Shown here one piece after another: positions 24,472 to 32,654 of a stretch of DNA of 64,000 bases (its first letter is position 1; every line of letters begins with the position of its first letter). This DNA is from Bacillota bacterium (lineage in GTDB: Bacteria; Bacillota; Clostridia; Christensenellales; Aristaeellaceae). The position numbers were made by a program, and so were the translations under genes. The notes under the pieces were generated by a model. That model was not told the origin of the DNA, did not search any database, and was given only the letters and a program-made list of their open reading frames with translations. The stretch is taken from assembly GCA_023421395.1 (NCBI GenBank), contig JAEZTL010000056.1, positions 44,053-108,052 of the forward strand, read 5' to 3'.

Positions 24472-25419
24472 TTACGCATCCTTGCGGCGGTAGAGCTTCC
24501 GGTCCAGCGACCAGATGCGCTCGGTGAAACCGCCGGGGTTAATGGCCTTGATCGCGCGGTCCATCTCAAACATGCGCGCGTCGAGAAGGTCGATGAGGTG
24601 CAGCGCCTCGGCCTCGGGGATCATGGGCCGGCGGGGACTGCCGTACTCCGGCAGATCGTGATGGGACAGCACCATGTGCTCCAGCAGCATGAGAAGCTCG
24701 GGGGGCGTATTCAGCACCTCGCCCGCCTGATGGAGTTCCGCCACACCCCGGACCAGATGGCCGATCAGGTTGCCCTCGGCGGAATAGTCGCTGACCAGGC
24801 CCATCTCATCGGCGTCGAATTCCCGGATCTTGCTGAGGTCGTGCAGCATCACGCCCGCGGCCAGAAGATCCCCGTCCAGCTGAGGATAGATGGCGGAGAT
24901 GGCGTCGGCGTCCTTCAGCATGGTGGTGATGTGATGGAGCAGCCCGCTGCGCTCGGCGTGGTGCAGCTTCGAGGCGGCGGGATAGTATTCCAGCTGCGCC
25001 CGGCACTCGTCGATGCGGTAGCGCACCAGCGCCTTCAGCGGCTCGCTGGCGATCCGGTCGATGCGCTCGTTCACCTGGCGCATCATGTCGGCGGAGGGAT
25101 CCGGCGCGCAGGGCACGAGTTGGGCGAGGTCCACGCCATCCCCTTCCTCCACCGGGCGCATCTTGTCCACCCGGAGCTGCGGGCGGCCGTTGTACTCCAG
25201 CATCATGCCCCGCACCTTGACCACGGTGGAGGGCTTGGGCGCGGGGGTCTGCCCATCCCACATCTTGGCGTTGACCTCGCTGAGGCGGTCGGAGAGCGTC
25301 AGATCCAGGTATTTGGAGCCGTTGGACGAGGTGCGCTGCTCCGCGGCGCGCACCAGCAAAAACCCGTCTATCATCTGGCCCTTGATCATGGCCGAAAGCT
25401 GCGGCTGCTGGGACTGCAT
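24472..25419 (-). CDS. 3'-5' exoribonuclease YhaM family (OB fold plus HD domain)
   Basis: The 315-residue protein has an N-terminal OB-fold nucleic-acid-binding domain (about 12-95, GFLLVRAAEQRTSSNGSKYLDLTLSD) and a C-terminal HD phosphohydrolase domain (about 155-300; KLHHAERSGLLHHI, GVMLHDLSKIREF, HMVLSHHDLPEYGSP). This arrangement matches YhaM/CbfA of Firmicutes, which degrades RNA from the 3' end. It is divergent from apgM and 48 bases upstream of pepT. The ribosome site is AAGGAGGAAA. Confidence 0.9.
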   Translation of the reverse strand: MQSQQPQLSAMIKGQMIDGFLLVRAAEQRTSSNGSKYLDLTLSDRLSEVNAKMWDGQTPAPKPSTVVKVRGMMLEYNGRPQLRVDKMRPVEEGDGVDLAQLVPCAPDPSADMMRQVNERIDRIASEPLKALVRYRIDECRAQLEYYPAASKLHHAERSGLLHHITTMLKDADAISAIYPQLDGDLLAAGVMLHDLSKIREFDADEMGLVSDYSAEGNLIGHLVRGVAELHQAGEVLNTPPELLMLLEHMVLSHHDLPEYGSPRRPMIPEAEALHLIDLLDARMFEMDRAIKAINPGGFTERIWSLDRKLYRRKDA

Positions 25420-25429
25420 GGTTTCCTCC

Positions 25430-25458
25430 TTGAACTCGCTTGCCTATTGTGCTACAAT
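25430..25458 (+). promoter_or_regulatory. Promoter of apgM
   Basis: TTGAAC (25430-25435) and TACAAT (25453-25458) have 17-base spacing, 45 bases before the ATG. Confidence 0.65.
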
Positions 25459-25503
25459 CATATATCAATCGCCCGGATTTGGCAAGCATCGGGGGGCATG
25501 CGC

Positions 25504-26715
25504 ATGAAATACGTGGTGGTCATCGGGGACGGCATGGCGGATTTTCCGCTGGAGTCCCTGGGCGGCAGGACGCCGCTGGAATATTTACCGTTAAAATCCT
25601 TTGAAACCATCGGCGGCGGGCGGCTGGGGCGGCTTCGCTCCTGCCCCGCGCAGCTTTCGCCCGGCAGCGACGTGGCGTTTTTGACGCTCCTCGGCAACGA
25701 CGCGGCGGGGGTCTACTCGGGCCGGTCCCCTCTCGAGGCAGCGGGCATGGGCGTGATGCTCGCGCCGGGCGAGGTGGCCTTCCGGATGAATCTGGTGGCG
25801 CTGGGCGACGGGCCGTCGGGGCCGGTCATGCTCAGCCACAACGGCGGCGGCGTCGAGGGCGAGGACGCACTCATTCTTGCCAAAGCCGTGGCCGGCGATC
25901 CGGAATTTGAGAAAATCGGCGCGGAGCGCGGCCTGACAATCCACGCCACGGACACCTTTCGCCACATCGCGGTGGCCCGGGGCCGCGCCGCGGACTTCCT
26001 TCTGACGCCGCCCCACGACATCGCGGGGCAGGCCGTCGCGCCCTACCTGCCCGGCGGCCCCGGCGGGGCGTGGCTCGGAAGGCTGCAGGCGGCCGCGAGC
26101 GCGGCCATCGAAAACCACCCGGTCAACCTCGCGCGGGAAAAGGCCGGGCTGAAAAAGGCCAACTCCGCCTGGTTCTGGGGCGCGGGCGAGGCCTGCCGGC
26201 TGCCGGACTTTACCCGGAAATACGGCGTGACCGGCACGGTGGTCTCCGCGGTTCCGCTGGTCAAAGGCATCGCCAAGCTGAACCACCTGAAGGCGCCGGA
26301 GGTCCCCGGCGCCACGGGTCTTTTGAATACCAACTACGAAAACAAGGTCGCCTTCGCGCTTGAGGCGCTTGCCTCCGGAGACGATTTCGCGCTGGTGCAC
26401 ATCGAGGCGCCCGACGAAATGAGCCACGACGGCAGCCTGGAGAATAAGCTCGAGGCCATCCGTCGCGTGGACGGGCGGGTCGTGAAGCCGCTGCTTGAAA
26501 AACTTCCCGCGCTGGGCGACTTCCGGCTTTTGCTCATGCCCGATCACTTTACGCTGCTCTCCACCCGCACCCACGACGGCACGCCCATCCCCTTCGCCCT
26601 CTACGACAGCCGCGTGCCCTCCTCCCCGAAGCCCTTCACCGAGAAGGCCGCGGAGGGCGCGGACGTACTGGAAACCGGCGACGCGCTGCTGAAGCTGCTT
26701 TTTGAGATCGGGTAA
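25504..26715 (+). CDS. apgM: 2,3-bisphosphoglycerate-independent phosphoglycerate mutase, archaeal type
   Basis: The 403-residue alkaline-phosphatase-superfamily enzyme begins MKYVVVIGDGMADFP, with metal-binding Asp, and continues with PGSDVAFLTLLGNDA (nucleophile Ser in GSD), AHIEAPDE-like HIEAPDEMSHDGS, RVDGRVV and LLMPDHFTLLSTRTHDGTPIPF. This is the ApgM branch, not the longer GpmI. It interconverts 3- and 2-phosphoglycerate in glycolysis. The ATG at 25504 lies about seven bases after GGGGGG; the ATG at 25498 abuts the ribosome site. The gene end is followed by three tandem hairpins. Confidence 0.93.
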   Translation: MKYVVVIGDGMADFPLESLGGRTPLEYLPLKSFETIGGGRLGRLRSCPAQLSPGSDVAFLTLLGNDAAGVYSGRSPLEAAGMGVMLAPGEVAFRMNLVALGDGPSGPVMLSHNGGGVEGEDALILAKAVAGDPEFEKIGAERGLTIHATDTFRHIAVARGRAADFLLTPPHDIAGQAVAPYLPGGPGGAWLGRLQAAASAAIENHPVNLAREKAGLKKANSAWFWGAGEACRLPDFTRKYGVTGTVVSAVPLVKGIAKLNHLKAPEVPGATGLLNTNYENKVAFALEALASGDDFALVHIEAPDEMSHDGSLENKLEAIRRVDGRVVKPLLEKLPALGDFRLLLMPDHFTLLSTRTHDGTPIPFALYDSRVPSSPKPFTEKAAEGADVLETGDALLKLLFEIG

Positions 26716-26779
26716 AACCGCATACGGAAACGGGCGCGGCGCGCCCGCACAGCCGCCGGGAAACGTTCCAAAACAAATT

Positions 26780-26900
26780 GTGGCCGGCGGCGTGTCCGCC
26801 GGCCACGGAAAACCGCCGCCGGTGCGCACCGGCGGCGGTTTCCATACGCCCAACCGGCGCGCCTGAGATTCCGCGGAATTTCAGGCGCGCCGTCTTTTTT
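26780..26900. repeat. Three tandem palindromes ending in a terminator
   Basis: The array has GTGGCCGGCGG / CCGCCGGCCAC (26780-26806), a perfect 32-bp palindrome centred on GGTGC|GCACC (26810-26841), and a 38-bp palindrome with one G-T pair (26855-26892, centre ATTCCG|CGGAAT). A TCTTTTTT tract follows. The third unit belongs to the dispersed element also seen near 3984, 53741 and 56703. It separates the convergent apgM and DtxR-type genes and should terminate apgM. Confidence 0.75.
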
Positions 26901-26935
26901 CTCTTGCGTCGAAACCCGGCCGGGGTTTCAACGCC

Positions 26936-27310
26936 CTATTTCTCCACCATTTCGCGCATGTGCTCCCGAAGTTTCTCGAAGCTGAGCTGGCTGATCACGT
27001 GCTCAATCCGGCAGGCGTCCTGCTGCGCGGTGTCCCGGTCAACGCCCAGCGCCGTCAAAAAGCGGGTGAGCAGCGTGTGCCGCTCGTAGACCTGCTCGGC
27101 CAGCGCGCGGCCGGCGTCGGTCAGGTGGATTCCGCCGGCGTCGTCCACGGTGATCAAAAGCGCCTGACGAAGGTTGGCCATGGCCACGCTGACGCTGGGC
27201 TTGGAAAATTCAAAATAGTTGGCCACGTCCACGGAGCGGACGAAGCCCTGCTGCCTGGACAGCACGTAGATGGCCTCCAGATAGTTCTCCTTGGACTCCT
27301 CGACGCGCAA
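26936..27310 (-). CDS. DtxR/MntR-family metal-dependent transcriptional regulator
   Basis: The 124-residue regulator starts at a TTG (27310) giving MRVEESKENYLEAIYVLS, the usual family opening; the nearby ATG at 27317 is out of frame. It has a winged HTH (SVDVANYFEFSKPSVSVAMANLRQ) and the metal-binding/dimerisation helices (ERHTLLTRFLTALGVDRDTAQQDACRIEHVISQLSFEKL), whose ERH, D, C and E-H residues match the primary metal site pattern. There is no C-terminal SH3 domain, as in MntR-like short forms. It follows the P1B ATPase and may sense Mn, Fe or Zn. Confidence 0.88.
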   Translation of the reverse strand: MRVEESKENYLEAIYVLSRQQGFVRSVDVANYFEFSKPSVSVAMANLRQALLITVDDAGGIHLTDAGRALAEQVYERHTLLTRFLTALGVDRDTAQQDACRIEHVISQLSFEKLREHMREMVEK

Positions 27311-27334
27311 GGCTCATCGCCCCCTTCAACAGGC

Positions 27335-27363
27335 ATTATAGCATGGCGCGCCCTTCTTTTCAA
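27335..27363 (-). promoter_or_regulatory. Promoter of the DtxR-type gene
   Basis: On the minus strand TTGAAA (27363-27358) and TATAAT (27340-27335) are 17 bases apart. The -35 box overlaps the last bases of the ATPase gene. Confidence 0.7.
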
Positions 27364-29204
27364 CCGGCTTTGAGCGCGCGGGCGGCGTTCAGGATCGCCA
27401 GCAGCGCCACGCCCACGTCGGCCGCCAGCGCCATCCACATGTTGGCGAAGCCCAGCGCGCCCAGGAGCAGCACCAGCGCCTTGACCGCCAGCGCGAAGGC
27501 GATGTTCTGCCGCGCGATCGAAAGCGTGCGCCGCGCGATGGAGATGGCCATGGGCAGCTTTTCCAGCCTGTCGTCCATCAGCACCACATCGGCGGCCTCG
27601 ATGGCGGCGTCCGAGCCCATGGCCCCCATGGCGAGCCCCACATCCGCCCGGGAGAGGACCGGCGCGTCGTTCAGCCCGTCGCCCACGAAGAGGAGCGCGC
27701 TGTCCTTCGGCTTCTCCCCGATCAGTTTCTCCACCCGCGCCACCTTGCCCTCCGGCAGCAGGTTTCCGTACGCCTCGTCCAGGCTCAGTTCCTCCCTCAC
27801 CCTGTCGGCGGGGGCCTGAGCGTCGCCGGTCAGCATCACCAGGCGCTTCACGCCCAGGCCGCGCAGCGCGCGGACAGCCTCCGCCGCGCCGCTCTTGACC
27901 TGGTCGTTAATCACGATATGGCCCTCGTATACGCCGTCAACCGACACATGGGCCACGGTGCCGTGCAGGTGGCAATCCCGCCAGGCCGCGCCCACGGCGT
28001 CCATCAGACGCCCGTTGCCCACGCACACTTCCTTGCCGTCGATGGTGGCGCACACGCCTTCGCCGGCGATCTCGCGGACGTTCGCCACCCGCTCCCGGTC
28101 GCAGGCGCGCTTGCAGGCGGCCTTGAGGGAGGCGGCGATCGGATGGTCGGAATACTGCTCCGCCAGCGCCGCGAGCTCCAGCAGCTTTTCTTCGCTCAGC
28201 TGATCCGGGTGCACGGCCGTCACCTCGAAGACGCCCCGGGTCAGCGTGCCGGTCTTGTCAAACACCACGGTTTGCGCTTTGGCCAGCGCCTCCATGTAGG
28301 AGCCGCCCTTGATCAGAATGCCCCTTCTCGATGCGCCGCCGATGCCGCCGAAAAAGCTCAGCGGCACAGACAGAACCAGCGCGCATGGGCAGGACACCAC
28401 CAGGAAGATCAGCGCGCGCTCCACCCAGCGGGCAAAGTTGTAGCCGTCAAAGAGCGGCGGCACCAGCGCGACGGCCAGCGCGGCGAACACCACCAGCGGC
28501 GTGTACACCCGGGCGAACCGGGTGATGAACTGCTCCGACCGGGCTTTTTTTTCACCGGCGTTCTGGATCAGCCCCAGGATCTTCGCCACCGTGGACTCGC
28601 CGTAGGGCTTGGTCACGCGGATGCGCAGAAGCCCCGACAGGTTGACGCAGCCGCTGAGGACCTCGTCCCCGGGCACGACGTCCCGCGGCAGCGACTCGCC
28701 CGTCAGCGCGGCGGTGTTGAGGCTGGACGCGCCTTCGAGCACCTCGCCGTCCAGCGGCACGCGCTCGCCGGGTTTCACCACGATCACGCTGCCCACCGTC
28801 ACCGCCTCGGGGGAGACGGTTTCGAGCGTCCCGCCCGCCTCCACGCTGGCGCTGTCGGGCCGGATGTCCATCAGCGCTTCGATGGAGGCACGGGAGCGGC
28901 CCACCGCGATGTCCTGCATCAGTTCGCCCGCCTGGTAGAACATCATCACCGCCACCGCTTCGGGGTACTCGCGCAGCGTCAGCGCGCCCAGCGTGGCCAC
29001 CACCATCAAAAAGTTTTCGTCAAACACATCGCCCCGGGCAATGTTTTTCGCCGCCCGGAGCAGGATGTCCCACCCCGCTACCGCATACGGGACGAGAAAC
29101 GCCAGAAATTTTGCAAACCCCGTCAGCGGCGAAGCCCACGCCGCCGCGGTCAGCGCCGCCGCCAGCGCGATGCGCCCGATCATAATTTTATGCTCTCGCT
29201 CCAT
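27360..29204 (-). CDS. P1B-type heavy-metal ATPase, Zn/Cd/Pb type (CadA/ZntA)
   Basis: The 614-residue membrane ATPase has the CPC metal motif (VVSCPCALVLSVP) in the sixth helix, phosphorylation site DKTGTLT, SDHPIA for nucleotide binding, TGES actuator motif (TGESLPRD), and GDGLNDAPVL. The C-terminal helix with ALAADVGVALLAILNAARAL carries the Asp of the P1B-2 (Zn/Cd/Pb) group. There is no N-terminal heavy-metal-associated domain, so it is shorter than most CadA proteins. The ATG at 29204 is nine bases from GGAAAGG; an ATG at 29213 abuts that site. It is 21 bases after arsR and presumably induced by metal through ArsR. Confidence 0.92.
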   Translation of the reverse strand: MEREHKIMIGRIALAAALTAAAWASPLTGFAKFLAFLVPYAVAGWDILLRAAKNIARGDVFDENFLMVVATLGALTLREYPEAVAVMMFYQAGELMQDIAVGRSRASIEALMDIRPDSASVEAGGTLETVSPEAVTVGSVIVVKPGERVPLDGEVLEGASSLNTAALTGESLPRDVVPGDEVLSGCVNLSGLLRIRVTKPYGESTVAKILGLIQNAGEKKARSEQFITRFARVYTPLVVFAALAVALVPPLFDGYNFARWVERALIFLVVSCPCALVLSVPLSFFGGIGGASRRGILIKGGSYMEALAKAQTVVFDKTGTLTRGVFEVTAVHPDQLSEEKLLELAALAEQYSDHPIAASLKAACKRACDRERVANVREIAGEGVCATIDGKEVCVGNGRLMDAVGAAWRDCHLHGTVAHVSVDGVYEGHIVINDQVKSGAAEAVRALRGLGVKRLVMLTGDAQAPADRVREELSLDEAYGNLLPEGKVARVEKLIGEKPKDSALLFVGDGLNDAPVLSRADVGLAMGAMGSDAAIEAADVVLMDDRLEKLPMAISIARRTLSIARQNIAFALAVKALVLLLGALGFANMWMALAADVGVALLAILNAARALKAG

Positions 29205-29225
29205 TTTTCTCATCCTTTCCCGGGT

Positions 29226-29573
29226 TCAGATTTCCTCGCAGACGTGCTCCATCCCCTGTCCCAGGATCGTCCGCACATGGTCGTCCGCCAGCGAATACAT
29301 CGAAGCCTTGCCGCTGCGCCTGGACCTGACCAGCTTGGCCTGCTTCAGCAGCCGCAGCTGGTGGGAGATCGCGGACTGGGTCATTTTTAGCCGCGCGGCG
29401 ATGTCGCACACGCACATCGGGGCCTCGATCAGCTGATACAGAATCCGGACCCGGGTGGAGTCCCCGAACAGCCGGAAGAGATCGGCCAGGTCGTACAGCT
29501 TTTCCTCGTCCGGGGCGCTCCCCCCCGGCGGATGCGGGTGATGCCCGTCGCAGCAGGCAACCGGCTGCTTCAT
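29226..29573 (-). CDS. ArsR/SmtB-family metal sensor repressor (CadC/CzrA-like)
   Basis: The 115-residue winged-HTH repressor has candidate metal sites of both known types: an N-terminal Cys/His cluster (CCDGHHPHP) with CVCDIA in helix 3 (alpha3N-type, as in CadC), and D-H ... H-x-x-E in the last helix (DDHVRTILGQGMEHVCEE, alpha5-type, as in CzrA). The DNA-recognition helix is KMTQSAISHQLRLLKQAKLV. It is the first gene of the operon with the metal ATPase, and a palindromic operator lies just upstream. Confidence 0.9.
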   Translation of the reverse strand: MKQPVACCDGHHPHPPGGSAPDEEKLYDLADLFRLFGDSTRVRILYQLIEAPMCVCDIAARLKMTQSAISHQLRLLKQAKLVRSRRSGKASMYSLADDHVRTILGQGMEHVCEEI

Positions 29574-29590
29574 ATCGCAAACATCCTTTC

Positions 29591-29610
29591 ATATGAACAA
29601 TCGTTCATAT
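29591..29610. promoter_or_regulatory. ArsR/CadC-type operator
   Basis: ATATGAAC and GTTCATAT form a perfect inverted repeat with a four-base centre, 18-37 bases upstream of the arsR start. TGAA/TTCA half-sites with AT-rich flanks are the known recognition pattern of the ArsR/SmtB family. Confidence 0.8.
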
Positions 29611-29667
29611 ATATTGTACGACGGCGGGCCAAGCCCGTCAACCCCGTCGGGCAGAGTTTACAGAAGA

Positions 29668-29696
29668 TTGCGCCGACCCGGGCTTTGTGGTATCAT
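29668..29696 (+). promoter_or_regulatory. Promoter of the glycosyltransferase operon
   Basis: TTGCGC (29668-29673) and TATCAT (29691-29696) have 17-base spacing, 35 bases before the first ATG. Confidence 0.6.
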
Positions 29697-29731
29697 GAAA
29701 ACCGCGGAAAATACGCCTCGCGGGAGGTTCT

Positions 29732-30841
29732 ATGCGCATTCTGCACATCAATTCCTACTACCAGACCGGCGCGTTCTACAAGAATCTGTTCGACCGTCAG
29801 GCGGCGATGGGCGACGAAATCGCGGTCTATACGCCGGTGCCGAAGGGGTTTGACCCCGGCGGGCGGGATTTTGGCCCCTATACGCGCCTGGACGCGAACC
29901 ACCGCCGGCTGGACCGTCTGTTTTTCCCGCTGAAGCAGAAGAAGATGCTGCGCGGCGCGCTGAAATACTACGCCGGGCGGCCCTTTGACGTGATCCACGC
30001 CCACTCGCTGCTCACCAACGGCGGCGTGGCTTTGGGCCTGTCCCGGCGCACCGGCGTCCCCTTCGCGGTGGCGGTGCGGGACACCGACGTAAACGTGCTC
30101 ATGCGGCGCATGCCCTTTCTCAGGCCGCTGGCGCGGAAAATCCTCGCGGCCGCATCCCGGGTAATCTTTCTCTCGGAGAGCTACCGGGAGCGCGCGCTTT
30201 CCCCGTACCTCACCGGTGCGGAGATGGACGCGGTGCGGAATAAATCCGTGGTGCTGCCAAACGGCGTGGACGCCCTGTGGCTTACAAACCGGCCGGAACC
30301 CCGTACCGCGCCGGCAGGGGACGGGGTGAACCTCCTCTTCGTGGGGCAGCTGATCCCCCGGAAGAACCTGCCCGCCGCCATCGCCGCCGCGGAGGCGCTA
30401 TCCGCCCGGGGACGGGCGGCGCATCTGACGGTGGTGGGCCAGGCCGTCGACCCCCGGGTGGCGGAGGCCGCCCGCGCCTCGTCCCTGGTGTCCCTCGAGC
30501 CGCCCCGGCCGATGGCGGATCTGTTGCCCGTGTACCGGGCGGCGGACGTATTTTTACTGCCTTCCGGGCGGGAGACCTTCGGCCTGGTCTATGCGGAGGC
30601 CATCAGCCAGGGTCTGCCGGTCCTCTACACCCGGGGCCAGGGCTTTGACGGTCAGTTCCCGGACGGTACGGTGGGCTTCGCCATCGATCCGGGCGATCCG
30701 GAGGGGATCGCGGACCGGATCGAAGCCATCCTCCGGGACTATCCCCGTATGAGCCGCGCGGCCGTCGAGGGCAGCCAAAAATTCGATTGGGATGAAATTG
30801 CCCGCGCCTACCGGGCGCTGTACGGGGAGGTGGCCCGATGA
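29732..30841 (+). CDS. Glycosyltransferase family 4
   Basis: The 369-residue GT-B protein has the N-terminal acceptor domain (RILHINSYYQTGAFYKNLF, FDVIHAHSLLTNGGVALGL) and C-terminal donor domain with LLFVGQLIPRKNLPAAI and the E-x7-E motif in GRETFGLVYAEAISQGLPV. It transfers a sugar from a nucleotide donor to an unknown acceptor, probably for a cell-surface glycan or glycolipid. GGGAGG precedes the ATG. Its stop overlaps the next start (ATGA), so the two transferases are made together. Confidence 0.88.
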   Translation: MRILHINSYYQTGAFYKNLFDRQAAMGDEIAVYTPVPKGFDPGGRDFGPYTRLDANHRRLDRLFFPLKQKKMLRGALKYYAGRPFDVIHAHSLLTNGGVALGLSRRTGVPFAVAVRDTDVNVLMRRMPFLRPLARKILAAASRVIFLSESYRERALSPYLTGAEMDAVRNKSVVLPNGVDALWLTNRPEPRTAPAGDGVNLLFVGQLIPRKNLPAAIAAAEALSARGRAAHLTVVGQAVDPRVAEAARASSLVSLEPPRPMADLLPVYRAADVFLLPSGRETFGLVYAEAISQGLPVLYTRGQGFDGQFPDGTVGFAIDPGDPEGIADRIEAILRDYPRMSRAAVEGSQKFDWDEIARAYRALYGEVAR

Positions 30842-31986
30842 AGCGCGTGGCCGTGATCACCAAGGAATACCCGTCCCCGGGGGAGCCGGTATACCCTTTT
30901 GTGGAGCAGCTGGTGAACGCGATGGCAGATTTATCCGTCCAAGTGACGGTGATCGCGCCGGTGAACCCGCTCCGGCGGGCGCTGAAGGGCGGCAAGCTGC
31001 CGCCAAAGCGGGAAAAGCGTCAAACGGCGGCGGGCAATCCCGTCACGCTGCTTCGGCCCCGCTATCTGTCCTTTGGCGGGCGGGCAATGGGGCCGGCGAA
31101 CCCGGCGATGTGGACGCTTTCATCCTTCCGGCGCGCGGCGGCGCGCTCGATTCAGCGTCTGCCGGAAAAGCCGGAGGCGCTCTACGGCCATTTCGTGTTC
31201 CCCTCCGGCCTGGCGGCGGCGGAAACCGGCGCGCGGGCTGGCATTCCCGCCTTCCTGGCTTACGGCGAGTCCTCTGCAAAGCTGTTTTCCGCCATCCCGA
31301 CGACGGCGCTCCGGCGGCGGCTTTCCGCCCTCGCGGGCGTGGTGGCGGTCTCCGGCGAAAACGCGCGGGAGATCGTGGAGGACGGTCTCTACCCGTTCCC
31401 GGAGAAGGTGCGGGTGTTCCCCAACGCCGTGGACCCGGCGGTGTTTCACCCCATGGACCGCCGCGAAGCCCGGCGCGCGCTGGGCCTGCCGGAGGACGCC
31501 TTCCTGGTGGCCTTCGTGGGCGGATTCATTCCGCGAAAGGGCGTGGGGGTTCTGTCCCGGGCGCTGGACGAGGCGGATGCGGCGTCGATCTTTATCGGCC
31601 GGGGCGAAACGAAGCCCGACGCGAAGAATATGCTGTTCTCGGGCGCGCTGGATCACGGCGAGATCCCCCGGTACCTGGCCGCGGCGGACGTATTCGCGCT
31701 GCCTACCCTGAGCGAGGGCTGCTGCAACGCCATCGTGGAGGCGCTGGCCATGGGGCTGCCGGTGGTGTCCTCCGACCGGCCCTTCAACGACGGACTCCTG
31801 ACGGCAGAAAATTCGCTGCGCGTCGACCCGACGGACGAGCGCGCGGTGGCCTCGGCTATCCGCCGCCTCCGGGAGGACTCCGCGCTGCGGGCGCAGCTGG
31901 CCGAGGGCGCCAGGCGCACCGGCGAGGCGCTCCAGATCGCCGCGCGGGCGGCGGACATTCTGAAATTCATGGAGGAAAGGCTTTGA
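30838..31986 (+). CDS. Glycosyltransferase family 4
   Basis: The 382-residue GT-B protein has an N-terminal Rossmann domain (VAVITKEYPSPGEPVYPFVEQLV, EALYGHFVFPSGLAAAETG) and the donor domain with AFVGGFIPRKGVGVL and E-x7-E in LSEGCCNAIVEALAMGLPVVSSD. It differs from the preceding transferase and is not a duplicate of it. Its stop overlaps the TTG start of the YdcF-like gene (TTGA). Surface polysaccharide or glycolipid assembly is likely, and the acceptor is unknown. Confidence 0.88.
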   Translation: MKRVAVITKEYPSPGEPVYPFVEQLVNAMADLSVQVTVIAPVNPLRRALKGGKLPPKREKRQTAAGNPVTLLRPRYLSFGGRAMGPANPAMWTLSSFRRAAARSIQRLPEKPEALYGHFVFPSGLAAAETGARAGIPAFLAYGESSAKLFSAIPTTALRRRLSALAGVVAVSGENAREIVEDGLYPFPEKVRVFPNAVDPAVFHPMDRREARRALGLPEDAFLVAFVGGFIPRKGVGVLSRALDEADAASIFIGRGETKPDAKNMLFSGALDHGEIPRYLAAADVFALPTLSEGCCNAIVEALAMGLPVVSSDRPFNDGLLTAENSLRVDPTDERAVASAIRRLREDSALRAQLAEGARRTGEALQIAARAADILKFMEERL

Positions 31987-32591
31987 ACCGATTCTGGAAG
32001 GGCGCCCTGATCCTGGCGGCGGTAGGCGCGGCGCTGGAGCTGGGGCTGATGGGCGTGGTGTTTCTCTCGGAAAAGACGGAAAGGCCGCTTGAAAAGCGGG
32101 ACGCCGTGATCCTTTTGGGTGCGCGGATCATGCCGGACGGCGAACTGTCCACCACGGTGCTGCACCGCGTCGAGACGGCGCTTACACTCTACCGGGACGG
32201 CTACGCGCCCCTCGTCATCGCCTGCGGCGCGAAAGGCCCCGACGAGCCTGAGACCGAGGCCGGCGCGATGGCCCGGTGGCTGATAGAAAACGGCGTGCCT
32301 TCCTCCGCCATCGTGGTGGAGGACGCCTCCACAGACACCATCGAAAACCTCACGTTCGCCCGGGCGGAGATGGAAGCCCGCGGACTCAAAACCGCGATCA
32401 TCGTCACCAGCGACTACCACCTGACCCGCGCGCTGTGGCTGGCGAAGGACCAGGGCCTTCATGCCATCGGCGCGGCCGCGCCGGGCAACATCACCTGGGG
32501 CCAGCGCATGGCGGCACGCTTCCGCGAGAGCCTGAGCTGGATCAACTACTTCCTGGGCGGGTTTTTGAAGAATTTCGTGTTCTGGCGATAG
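31983..32591 (+). CDS. YdcF/SanA-like membrane protein (DUF218)
   Basis: The 202-residue protein starts at a TTG that overlaps the previous stop (TTGA), with GGAGGAAAGG before it. One N-terminal transmembrane segment (about 6-27) anchors a DUF218 domain: AVILLGARIMPDGELSTTVLHRVETAL, ACGAKGPDEPETEAGAMARWLIENGVP, EDASTDTIENLTFARAEM and VTSDYHLTRALWLAK. Relatives (SanA, ElyC, YdcF) act in envelope or lipid-carrier functions. Coupling to two glycosyltransferases supports an envelope role, but the reaction is unknown. Confidence 0.85.
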   Translation: MNRFWKGALILAAVGAALELGLMGVVFLSEKTERPLEKRDAVILLGARIMPDGELSTTVLHRVETALTLYRDGYAPLVIACGAKGPDEPETEAGAMARWLIENGVPSSAIVVEDASTDTIENLTFARAEMEARGLKTAIIVTSDYHLTRALWLAKDQGLHAIGAAAPGNITWGQRMAARFRESLSWINYFLGGFLKNFVFWR

Positions 32592-32599
32592 CGTATCGG

Positions 32600-32647
32600 C
32601 ACCCAAAAAGACCGCCCCCGGCACGCCGAGGGCGGACTTTTTGGGTG
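32600..32647. terminator. Bidirectional terminator
   Basis: CACCCAAAAAG-A-CCGCCC pairs with GGGCGG-A-CTTTTTGGGTG around a 12-base loop. It ends both the YdcF-like operon (+) and the glycyl radical operon (-). Confidence 0.85.
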
Positions 32648-32654
32648 TTCCGGG

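Noticed and set aside
23293..25503. Long plus-strand open frame continuous with apgM, totalling 1140 residues
   Set aside because: Its first 737 codons run antisense to pepT and yhaM and read as His/Val/Gly-rich shadow sequence. Only the part from 25504 has motifs.
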